A stretch of DNA of 64,000 nt from Rhodosporidiobolus odoratus (taxonomy: Eukaryota; Basidiomycota; Microbotryomycetes; Sporidiobolales; Sporidiobolaceae). A model generated the notes under the pieces. It worked only from the letters and a program-made list of their open reading frames with translations. It did not search any database and was not told the DNA's origin. Location of the stretch: NCBI GenBank assembly GCA_034387635.1, contig JAOANU010000008.1, positions 744,001 through 808,000 on the forward strand, in the 5' to 3' direction. A program made the translations under genes and the position numbers. How positions within the stretch are numbered: the stretch's first letter is position 1; every line of letters starts with the position of its first letter. Shown piece after piece: positions 22,825 through 34,300 of this stretch.

Positions 22825-25250
22825 ATGGCACTGCTGAGATCCAGAGTTCGGTCCTTCTCCTTCTTCACACAGTCAACTCGCGTCCCTTCACCTCCACCAC
22901 CACCACCCACACCAGCACCACCTCCCGAATCTCCCGAACAGCATGATCTCGTCATTGTCGGAGGGGGACCAGCTGGACTCACTCTGGCCGCCGCACTCGG
23001 TAGGGCTCTCACCCTCACCCCTCACCCGCTTCTCTCGTCGTCCAGCCAGCTCAAGCTGACTGTCTCTACCCTTCGCAGCCTCGAAACCCACCATCGCAAA
23101 CACTCACTCGGTCACCTTGCTCGAAGCCTTCTCTCTCAACCAGTCCAGGGAATGGACACCTCAACCACACCGCTGGAGCAACAGGGTCAGCTCCATCACC
23201 GCCGACAACATCCGCTTCCTCACCCGTCCGTTTTCCTTTTCCTCCTTCCTTTTCTTCTTCTTCTTCTTCTCGACCCTGCTCCCTCCTTCTCTTTCCTTTT
23301 CCTCTACACGCGGTCTACCTCAGCACGACTCACCACTCTTCGACCCTGCTGCAGAAGCTGGGATCTGGCAACACGTCGACCAGACCCGCACCCGCCCCAT
23401 CGAGGAAATGCAAGTCTGGGACGGCCTCTCGGACGCCCGCATCGAATTCTCCGCCCCCTTCTCCTCCTCGACGTCGTCTTCTGCTTCAGCCTCATCAACA
23501 TCGACGTCTTGGGACGAAGCCTACCTCTCGGCTCTCCGCCCCTCCCGCTCCAGCATGTCGACCATGATTGAAAACATCAACCTTCAACGGGCTGCCTTGA
23601 GGAGGATCGACGAGCTCAAGCAGGCAGGAGCTCGAGTCCAGGTTGTCGAAGGGAGCAAAGTCAGTGTCAAGGCGGGAGAGGGGGCTTGGCCCGTGGTCAA
23701 GCTAGAGGGACAAGAGGGCAAGCAGATCAGGGCTCGGTTGTTGGTGCGTGTCTCCCTTCCGCGTTCGCCCAAACCCCGCTATGTCTCGACCTTTCCATCG
23801 TCTACCTGCTCCATCGCGAATCCGCACTTTGTGGTCAAGCTCACGACTCTGCCCTCTTCCTACTGCAGATTGGCGCCGACGGCTACAACTCCCCGGTCAA
23901 GTCCTACTCCGAGATCGAGACTTTCGGCTGGGCTTACGATCGACATGGAGTAGTGGCTTCTATGGAGATCGAGGCGCCTCCGCCCGGGAGGGAAGGGGAA
24001 GGCATGAGGACGGCTTGGCAGAGGTTTTTGCCGGAAGGTCCCGTGGCGTTCTTGCCTGTGAGTCGCATCGTGATCCACTGCTATCCCATGTTCTCCTTTC
24101 TAGCTGTGCAGCTTCCAGCTAGGCACCCGTTGGAGCGACCTACATGATGAAAAAACTGACGCATTCTTGGGCCCCTTCCCCTCTTGTGACCCTGTCCCAC
24201 GACTTAGCTGTCTGATACGCACGCCTCCCTCGTCTGGTCCACTACCCCCGCCATCGCCTCCCTGCTCAAAGCCCTCCCCAATTCCGTCCTTCCCGTCTTG
24301 ATCAACGCAGCTTTCACCCTCCCCTACCCTCAACTCTCCTCCTTCCTCTCCTCCCTCCCTCCTCCACCTCCACCCTCATCCTCAACTTCATCCTCGTCGT
24401 CCGCCTCATCTCTCTACGACGCCCCAACCCTAACCTCTCACGTCCGATCCCTCCTACAAACCCACTCCCGCTCAACTTACGACCCCTCCCATCCCCCGCC
24501 TGCCCTCCCCCCCTCAATCACCTCAATCTCTCCTACCTCGCTCGCCTCTTTCCCTCTCCGACTCTCTCACGTCTCTTCCTACCTGGGTCTTCCAACTGAG
24601 GACGGGGAGGATAGGAGAACTGTCTTGGTCGGGGATGCGGCCCATACTGTTCATCCGTTGGCGGGGCAGGGGTTGAATGCCGGACTTGGGGATTGTGAGG
24701 TTTTGAGTGAGGTTTTGGAGGGGAGGGCGGGCGAGGGAGGGGATTTGGGTGCGTTGTTTTTTCTCTTTTCTGACTCTCACCCATGGCACACTGAAACTAA
24801 TTGATTGACATTCGTGTTTCCATGTATGTGTGTGTGTTGTCTACGAAAAACCGTATAGGGGCCTATCTCTCCCTCCTCCCCTACCCCCGTTCTCGCTACC
24901 TCGAGAATCACTCGATCCTCTCAACCTGCGACCACCTGCACCAACTCTACTCGTCGACAAACCCTGTCGTCGTCTCAACCCGTTCGGCAGGTCTCTCCGT
25001 CATCAACCAGTTGGACTTTGTGAAAGGGTTTTTCATGGGAAGGGCGGGAGGAGGGGGAGGGAATCAAGCTGGGGGACAACGAGGGACAGTGGGAGGGGGA
25101 GGGGCAAGGCTGCATGGAGGTGCGTGGGAGTACCTTGCGGATGGGATTGAAGGGGCGCAGAAAATCAAGGGGTTGGTGGGATTGGTAGCGGGGTTGGCGG
25201 TTCAGGCGGTAGGGACGAGAGCGAAGGAGTTTGTAGTCAGGGGAAGGTGA
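22825..25250 (+). CDS. COQ6: Ubiquinone biosynthesis monooxygenase Coq6
   Basis: Mitochondrial FAD-dependent monooxygenase that C5-hydroxylates the benzoquinone ring in coenzyme Q synthesis. Six exons close to 610 aa: 22825-22999, 23079-23225, 23355-23743, 23869-24057, 24208-24748, 24859-25250. An N-terminal Arg/Ser-rich presequence precedes the Rossmann FAD motif [55 protein letters not shown] and [14 protein letters not shown] follow. The second FAD motif is [20 protein letters not shown]. The protein exceeds the usual 470-500 aa because of a Pro/Ser-rich insert near residue 360-430 and a Gly-rich stretch near the C-terminus. Confidence 0.94.
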
Positions 25251-25937
25251 ATCACACTGCATAGGTAAGCTGATGGAAAAAACACCGAATCCACATTGAC
25301 ATGCCAAGCGCGCGGTGATGAGGCCGGAGCTGTTGACTACGCAGTGGGTAGAGATCGTAGAGAGCCACAGCCTTGCAGTCGAAGGCGCTTAGGGAGACGA
25401 GGCTTTGTTGACATGCGTGATGTGTTCTGCAACGGATCCTTTACGTCCCCGTCGCTCTTGCCCCAAGGAAGAATATCGGAAACACAGGGAGAAAACCATC
25501 GCGCCGAGCTGGAAACCTGACGAAGAAACGAGACTTGAGGAGAGACTACAGGAAAGGACGAAAACCACGATGAATAAAAAGTATGTAGGACTTTTTGGAG
25601 GGCAACAGAAGGGGACAAGGGGGGGGAAACCTTGCTTGTAGCATGTGAGGGAGAGTTCAGTCAAGGTAACAGAGTAGACGAGGAACCTGTACGAAGGTGG
25701 ATGTGATGGTGGAGGTATCAGCAGCAGGGAAATGCTGAGAAAAGGAAGAGGCGATCTAGCGGTATCGACTGTGAAGGGCGCGGGCACGCGGGATTTTCGG
25801 TTCCCAGAAGAGAGCGGGAGTGGGTGGGGTATGTACGGCTAGGATGAGAGGACAGAGATAGGCGAGAAGCGAAGGCTCGAGAGATGACGAGCGACGAGAG
25901 ACGACAGAGGGCAAAGGACGATGAAGTGAGGAGAGGC
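25251..25937. other. Convergent 3' intergenic region
   Basis: 687 bp between the ends of COQ6 (plus) and ARG7 (minus). Only short open frames occur, with no domain. Presumably 3' UTRs. Confidence 0.45.
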
Positions 25938-27685
25938 TCATGAGCGGTAGTCTGCGGAAAAAACACCGTCATTAGGCATGTTAGCTCCTGGTTGACCAAT
26001 CTCCTGCACGCCAAGAAAGCCCAGGGAATACCGACTCGGGAAACAAAAAAAAGAAGAAATGAAGAGAAAAGCGCCAACTGACCGGCATTGATAGAAATGT
26101 ACTCGTGACTCAAATCACAAGTCCAGTAAGTAGCCTCTGCCTCTCCCAATCCCAACTCAACCCTAACCTCCAAATCCTCCTCCCTCAACAACTCACTCGC
26201 ACGTTCTTCATCCACCTTCTCCGGTTCACCCTTAACCAACAACCTGAGAGGTTCTCCAGTAGCGTTTCCGGCGGGAATGAAGGAGACGGAGACTTTGGTT
26301 GGGTCGATGGAGAAATCGGTGGGGTTGGAGTAGCCGACGGCGCAGAGGATTCGACCCCAGTTGGCGTCTTCGCCGTGAAGAGCGGTTTTGACCAGAGAGG
26401 AAGTCGAGATGGTGGACGCGATCGCGTGGGCTCCAGCGTAGGTCGGTGCGCCCTATGATGCGTAGGCTAGCATAAGGCGACGCTCACATGGCGTGGAGAA
26501 ACGGGGACACAGAGAGGAGTACGTAGGAATTGAGGAGAAAAAGCAAAAAGGGGCACGCACCGCAACGGTGATTTTGACAAACTTCTCGGCACCTTCTCCA
26601 TCCCTCACCACGAGCTGAGCCAACTCCCTCGAAAAGCTCGTCAACTCGTCCCTGAACGCCTCATACTCCTTCGGGTTCTTTTCCTCACTGATCTCCTGCA
26701 TTCCGGACGCTCCATTCGCGAGGGCCACGACCGTATCATTGGTCGACATGTCTCCATCTACCGAGATCGAATTGAAAGACCGGTCGACGGCGTAGGTGAG
26801 GGCTGACTGGAGGGATGAAGGGGAAATGGCAGCGTCGGTGGCGATGACTCCGAGCATGGTCGCGTGGGGCATACTGGACGCTGGAGGACCCATGTTGGGA
26901 TGGATCATTCCTGCCCCCTTGTCGATCCCAACCATCCTGACCTCCTTCCCTCCGAGTTGAAACACCCTGGTCCTCAGTTTGGGGAACGTATCCGTCGTCA
27001 TGAAGGCTTTTGCGCAATCGCTCCAGGCTGAGAAACCGGATCCGAGTGTCGCAGTGGAGGATTCGATGCCCTTGAGAATTTTCGAGACGGGAAGGAGTTG
27101 ACCGATCACTCCGGTCGACATGACCAGGGTACCCGTTCCAGACGAGGAAGACGACGCCGAGAGGAACGAATCGAGTTGTTCACTCATGGCTCGGGCATCT
27201 TCGAGTCCTTTACTTCCCGTGACAGCGTTCGCACATCCACTGTTGACCACCAAACCCCTGGCGACTCCCCCACCTTTTTGCAGCACCTCTTTCGAGACGA
27301 CGACGGGTGCGGCGACAAAGGCGTTTCGAGTGAAGGTTCCAGCGGCCGAAGCGGGTCGGTCGGACAGAATGACGCCCAGGTCGAGTTTGTCGCGGGATTT
27401 CTTGATGCCGCAGTGGAGTCCGGTTGCGAGGTAACCGTGGGGGAATTTGGGAGAGGGGGAGGAGGAAGGGGTGAGGGTGAAGCGTTGTTGTTTGGTCTTT
27501 GTTTGAGGAGTGGATGGAGTTGGAGGGGTTGAACCGGGTGGGGGCGAAGTGAGAGAGGAGGAGCAGGAGGAGGAGGAGGAGGAGGAGGGAGAGAAGAGGG
27601 AGGGGGAGGTTGAGAGAGTGCGGGAGAAGGTAAGAAGAGGGGAGCGGGTTGAAATTGAGAGGCTAGATCGGAATAAATAGGCCAT
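25938..27685 (-). CDS. ARG7: Bifunctional ornithine acetyltransferase / N-acetylglutamate synthase
   Basis: ArgJ family, mitochondrial: transfers acetyl from N-acetylornithine to glutamate, and makes N-acetylglutamate from acetyl-CoA in bifunctional members. Three exons close to 502 aa: 27685-26561, 26452-26083, 25951-25938. A Ser/Thr-rich presequence precedes [20 protein letters not shown]. The self-cleavage site is [16 protein letters not shown]; the nucleophile Thr is residue 276. [18 protein letters not shown] and the C-terminal SINADYRS agree with the family, and the last exon is only 14 nt long. Its partner in the pathway, ARG1, lies 3.4 kb away on the same strand. Whether both ArgJ activities are kept cannot be judged from sequence alone. 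Confidence 0.96.
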
Positions 27686-28349
27686 CCCTGAGTAGCTTCG
27701 TTGGCTGCTTAGGTTGTTCTGTCGTGAGATGATGAGATGAAGTCAAGAAAGAGAATACTCCAGCGAGTGTAAACCAAGTCCTTACATTCTCTTCCATTTG
27801 ACCCTTGCTAGACCGCTTGTACGCACGCCCAGAGCTCTACTGCGACCCATCAACTATCCACTGAGCCCACTGCTGCACTTCGACGTCCCCACCGCCTCAA
27901 TTCGTCCTCATCTTCATCTCAAATCGCCTCGTACTCGTCTGACAGGCCACGCACCGATCCCACGCCTCGGCCAGCCAGTGCACAGCAGTCGAAAGACGTG
28001 CCGACAGCCCGCTGAGCCAAGGAGTGCGGGCGAGACCGTTTGACGGGTCCGAGGTTCAGGTGCGTCCAGCACATCTCGGCTCTCGCTACACAGGCTCATG
28101 ATCCATCTTCTCCCTGTCCGTAGATCCGTCTGCAAGTAGCCTGTCCCTGGGAGAAATTACTCCGCCTCGTAAGGCAGCGTCAGCACAAACTGACCTCGGC
28201 TGAAAAGGGTGCGTTAGCTCGGCTCTCTTGCGCGTCGCCTCCTCAGCCTCAACCGTTCTCCGCGGCTGACACGTGGCCACACACCGTCAGTGTTGGCGGT
28301 CCTTACCATCGGCACGCAGCCACTGATATTCTGAACCTCCCAACACAGC
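27686..28349. promoter_or_regulatory. Divergent intergenic region ARG7 / TEL1
   Basis: 664 bp between divergent starts, taken as the promoters of both genes. Short open frames are present but none is convincing. Confidence 0.45.
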
Positions 28350-31300
28350 ATGTCTTCCGTCACCCGCGACTTCCACTCCCTCCTCGATGCCTGTCAAAGC
28401 CCCTTACTTAAAACCCGCTCAGCCGCCGTCGTCCAAATCCGCGACCTCCTCTCCTCCTCTCGCAACCTCACGGCCCTCCTCTCCCCTTCCTCGGGGGTGA
28501 ACTGGCTCGAAACCCTTCAAACCCTCTTCCAGGTCGTCATTCTCGAACGAAACGCCTACGTCGCCAAAAAGACCGGTCCCAACGAGAAACGACTAGATGA
28601 AGCAGCGGGATTGGTCAAGGTCGTGGCGGAGAAGGTTGCGGCACGGTTGAGCAAAAAGACGGCTAAAGCGTTGATCAACCATCTGACCCAACTTGTCGCT
28701 GTGGGTGGGGAACTTCAGCACTTCGCTCTGTTGTACCTAAAAGCTCTGCGCGCGGTCTTGAGCTATCAACCACATCTGGATCATCTGGATGAACGGCAGT
28801 GGACCGATATCGTTTCGTTGTGCTTTGCGGGGGCATTGGGGGATAAGGTCAAGATTGGGAGAGAATTTGAGGAGGAAGTCGCGATGCTTGATGAGGGAGA
28901 CGACGTGAGTGAGGAGGAAGGAGAAGAGGAGAGGAGGAGAAGAAAGGGGAAGGAGAGGACTACGGGAAAGAGTGGGAAAGGAGCGCTAAGGGTTGCTGAG
29001 GACGATGACGAAGACGAGGACATGTACGAGCTCCCTGGCCCTCCTTCCACGTCCGCCAACGCCGCCGCCGCCGCCTCTTCTTCCTCGGCACGTAAACGCA
29101 CCGCAACCTCTTCTTCCAAATCCTCTTCGACCTCCTCCAAGAAACCCAAGCAACCCCCGACCCCCGCCCGACGACCCGCCACACCCCTGACTATCGAACT
29201 ATTACACCTCCTCGACCTCGTCTTCCGTTCCTCCGCCTCTCCCTTTCTTCCGTACGCTACCGTCCTCTTCTCGAAATTCCTTCGCTTCTTCACCACCTTC
29301 CGTTACGAAACCTCTGCCCACGCTCCCGCCCTCTCCGCCTTGAACCGGGCTCTCGCTGAACTCGACCTCAATGACCAACGAAGCATGGGAAAACTGGGAG
29401 GGAGGGTTTGGGAGTGTGTTAAGGAGTTGTGGGCGACTAAGAATGCGGGGTTGAAGGAACAGGTGGTGATTACGTTGAGGTACTTGGTGCCGTTTGTTAT
29501 ACCCTCTACTCTGAGAGCGGGGGACACGATGCGAGGTGGAAAAGAGGAGGAAGAGGCTTTGAGAAGGGCGAAGGAACTCTACGACCTCGTCCTCTCTGAA
29601 CCGACTATCCGGTGGCGCGAACCCTTCGAACTCGACATTGACGCATTCTCTCTACGTCTTGCCTCGTCTGATGATGCCGTTTCGGCGTTCGAAGCACCGA
29701 CGTTTCGGGCGCAGGAAGGGTTCGAGGAGCAACATGCGGTGGCTTGGATGACGGTCGCGCTCGGGGCTAGGGGCTTGAGTCGAGTTGCGGAGATGGGAAT
29801 TGAGGAGCAGGATGAGGATGGTGAGGATGGAGTCAGTGAGAAGCGAAGGGGGAAAAGACGAAGGGTATGTTATCTCTGACGAGGTTGACCTTCTCAGGTC
29901 CGGCTTCTCACTATTATGCTGATTTATTCCCCACCTGCTTCGTTTTGCTTTTAGGTTGAGACCCCATTATCCACCCTCCTCGCATCGCTTTCCTTGCCAA
30001 CACTGCCCACCTCCCAGATGGCCTACCGCCTCCAGATCCTCCTCTTCCTCACGACTTTCCACTGGTCCTCCCTTTCTGCCGAAGCAAAACCTCGGATACT
30101 CTCCGCCCTCGTACCTCTCCTCTCGCACGCCGATATCTCCGTCGCCCGTTGGGCCTTCATGTGTACCGCAGCCATCGCTCACGCCGGCATTCCCTCCGTC
30201 CCTTCGTCCTCAGACCGCCGTCCCGCGACCGCATCCTCCTCCTCCACCGCAAATCCTTCCACGCCTTCCTCGGTCTGGGAGCAAATCTTCCTCCTATCCC
30301 TCCGCCGTCTGACCTCTACCTCCGCTACCACCTCCTCCTCCTCCTCCTCCTCTGCCGGCCCATCCTCCTCCTCGGTCTCTCGCTGCGCCGCCCACACCCT
30401 CAATACACTCCTCTCCCGGTCCCCCTCTCTGATCCCTCATCCCCTCCTCTCCGACTCTCTCGAATCCTTCGCCCGAGAACTAGACGTCGCCCTCAGCGGT
30501 GCCGCCTTTTTCCCCAGTGACGCCGTGTGCGAATGGTTAGAATGGGTCCTCGCTATCGCAGCTTCAGATGCGAGGTTGGTTAGACTCAGAATTGGGGAAA
30601 AGGTCTTGAGGTGGTTGGTTGGTGGAGTTGGATCAGGAGGGGGAGGAGGGTGGAAACCTCTGGATGGGATTCATCGAAGCCATAATTTTGGTCAGGCGAG
30701 ACCTCATGCCGATCCTCTATCGGGGAACGGGATACTTGCGCTCGTAGGGAGGTTGTGCGGTCTCCCGCAGGTTGTTCGAGCTGGGTCAGGTGGAGGGTTA
30801 GGCAGGGGCAGAGGGGGAGGGTGGTTCATACCGGATTGTGCGGCGGCTACTCTGGAGGTTGAGATGAGTGAGACGAGGAGGGTTAGGGAGTTTGTGGAGG
30901 GGAGGGTGCCGGGTTATTCACCCCCCAATAACGGGGCGGTCAAGGGAAAGGGGAAGGAGAAGCAGCACGAGCGGGATGGCTTGAGGACGCCAGCATGGTA
31001 CGACTCTTCGTCTTCCTCTTCTGTGGCCGGAGTAGGGGGAGGGGAGGACCTCGAGCATTCCGTCCCGAAACGGATCAGCGGTTGGCTGGCCAGCGTGCTT
31101 GAAGGGTTCAAAGCAGCTGCCTCCGATCTTCCTGCGCCTACGACGACGAACGGCACCAACTCCGGCCCGACTGGAACCCCGAACGAAGCCGCATACTGGT
31201 CTTCCCTCCCGCTCGAATCCGCTCGTCGACAACTCGATTTTTCCTCACTCGCCTTATCCATCTCCGCCCTCTTCTCTTCGAACGCTCTCCCGACTCTGCC

Positions 31301-34300
31301 GAAAACGATTCGCCTCGCAGGCGAGGTCGTTACTGCCCTCGCGCCTACTCTCGCTCTCAAGAAATGGACGGCCGCCGAACGAGCGTTCCTGCTCGGTGGG
31401 CTGGGGCCGCTCTGGGTCGATTCGACAGATGAGGACGCAGGCGGAGGAGAAGATGTATACCCTGTTCTCCTCGACCCGTCCTTTTCGAGCGGCATTCCTC
31501 TCGAACGTCTCCCACCCGATTCCGAGATTCGAACCCGCGGCGCACGAGGCAAGATTCACCTCGAATCGCCGGCGATGGACCACCTCCGCGCTATTTGGAG
31601 AGAGGAAAGTACGAGGAGGGCGATGGAGGAGGTTTTGTCTGCGCTGAGGTTTATCCTGGGGGAAGCGACTGAAGCGCCTCTCTCCCCTTCTCTTCCTACC
31701 GGTACGGCAAGCGGATCTTCGTCCTCTGGCAACGGGTCAGGGTTCGCCTTCACTCAATCCGGATTGGGTACCGCTACTCAAGCCTCGCAGCGTATCAAGG
31801 AATTGGAGGAGAGCTCGAAGGAGGACGGTTTTGGCGAAATTAGGGTTGGCAGTCGGGCGGCGTCTGTCCTTGGAGCAGCTGCAGGTGGAGGAGGCGGCGC
31901 TTCAACTGGACTGGAAGCAGAGGGAGGTTCCGCCCGTGCCGCAGCGGCGACTATCAAAGCCTGTCTCAAAGGCTTCATTTCCTTCGAGATGGCTTCCTCC
32001 GGTTCTGCATCCCGTCGTTCGGTTCGCCTGCAAGAAATCGTCGACATGGTCCTTTCTTCCTCCTCCGGCGCCGACTCGATTCACCTCTCCTCCCTCCTCT
32101 TCTCCGCCGCTCTATCCGGTCTCGTCTCCTTCGGTCTCTCGCAGGCCGAATCTCTCCTTCAGTACCTCGGCGGCAAACTCCTTCCCGCCTACCAGTACGC
32201 ACGGGACGAACGTTTCGCGAGGGTCGCGTTGAAATTCCTTGAGTGCTCGATGGGGCTCTGGGTTGAACCGACTGAGAGCGCGGAGGAGTTTGCGGGAGAT
32301 GCGAGAATGTTGATTAGTTGGTATACGAAGCAGTTGAGGAAGAAGATTGTGCAGAGTTGGAGGGTTAGGTTGCAGGTACGCTTGCCCAGGACCTTATTGG
32401 CGTCGCTTCTTCCTATCTTTGCAGCATTGTCGAGTCATGACCAACTCGGGCAAAGCTTGCGAGACTGACTTTGCCTTTGTTTCGCTCTCCTTCTGTAGTT
32501 CACGGCCTTCCTCGACAAGTACCTCGAGATGGACTCAATGCAAGCGCACTGGGACATTGGCGGCAACGCTCTTCGCGCCGAGGACAACCGCCTGATCACC
32601 CCTACCGCCATCATCCCCTTCATGCTCACCGACCGCGACTTTCGAGTTCGTTTTCGAGCATCTACCTCGTCCGCCGCTCTCTTCAACCTCTGCTCAGCGC
32701 TCAACCTTCCCGAGCAGCAGCTCTTTGACGATATCCGCAGCAACCTCGTGTACAACATAGCCGAGAGTGAGCAGATCCTGACCCAGATCCTCTGCAACGC
32801 CAACATCATGATCGTGGCCGGCACCCGTCGTCGAGCGCCGTACCATCTTCTCGTCAAGACGGCCGGCGAATCCCCATTCTTCACCGCCGTTACCATCGCA
32901 ACCTTGCAGGGCGTTGCGGCTCGTCTCGGCTTCCACGGTCTACAGGACCTCTACCTTCCTTACTCGCGGTACTTTCTCCATCTCGAGCTTCGCAATGGCC
33001 TTGGTCCGCCCGGTCCCGACTTGGGACAACGCCTTTCCTACCGCGCTTGCGGTTTCTCCACCCTCCGCGACGCCCGCAAAGCCGATTTTGACCAGACCGC
33101 GAGCTTGATGCTCGCCCAGCCCGACGGTCTCGCCGCGTTTCGCACCATGTGCGATGTCCTCAAGCGTTCCGAAGTGGAGGGTCGTCTTTCCTGCCTCCCT
33201 GAAACGGTTTCGCTCGTCCTCGCCCGCTTTCACGCCGAGCATCAGGAAAATCTCAACCCGCCTTACACCCTCCTCACAGCCGAGCTATACAAGCTTGCTG
33301 AAGGAGCCGGCGCGGGCGATGCGCATCAACAGGACAAGCTCATCGACTCGGTCATCGACGAGATCTTCGCCGAAACGATCGCCCTCACCTATCAGTATCT
33401 GTGGCCCGCCCGACAGCAACATCCAGCCTTGGCCGGCGATAAGAAGGCGGCCGACACGCTTCTCGGCCTTCTCTCCCTACCGGAGGATCTCTATGTCGAA
33501 GTCGAACCGCCACCACCGCAATACAGCCCCGACGATACCCTCCGAGCCTGTATCTGGCTCGACAAGGAACGCAAAATCTTCTCCAACCCTGCCGTCGTCT
33601 TCTCCGTCGTACACAACCTTCTCGGCAAAATCCACCGCGCCCACTTCGTCGCCGAACAACGTCGGCAGCTTCTCAACCTCGCCTTTGCCATCTCGCTTTC
33701 TCACCGCGGCGTCAGACAGCATGGCATCCTTGCAACCCTCGGCGACGGTCTCATCTCTCTCCTCCCTCACTTCGACTTGATCGCTCTCGCTCCCCCCATG
33801 TTGAGATGGGTCATCAAAGAATGGCTCGCCCTCGACGAGAAGCAGCCGTCAAAGGAGTACCGCGCCGTGCTGTGCGAGCAACTCGTTCGAGCCGCGCATG
33901 TTTGCATGGCGCTTGACGCTCCGGCTGAAGAGAATGGTGCGCAAGCGTTCGTCGGGTCGTTGAGGAAGACCCTGGTTGACGCAGTGAGGAAGTTAAGGGA
34001 ACGCAACGAACCCACGACGACAGAGGCGAGTCTCCTTTGGCCAACTCGGCGCCGAGCGTTTGGGTTCTCTTCTGCCGGGGCAGAGGCGATTCACGAGGCG
34101 CTCGCGTCGACTTTTGCCCCGATTGGAGTCGGGAAGTTTACGATTGTCAGCGCGTTGAGGGATCATCCGGACTACCAGGCGCTCTTGCAGAGGGAGGATA
34201 GGGGGAGGGTACTGTGGAGGTTGATGCAGGCTATCGGGCCGGATGAGGTGCTGGGAAAGGAGGACTGCTTTGCATTTGCCAACCTTCTCTACGACGTCCA

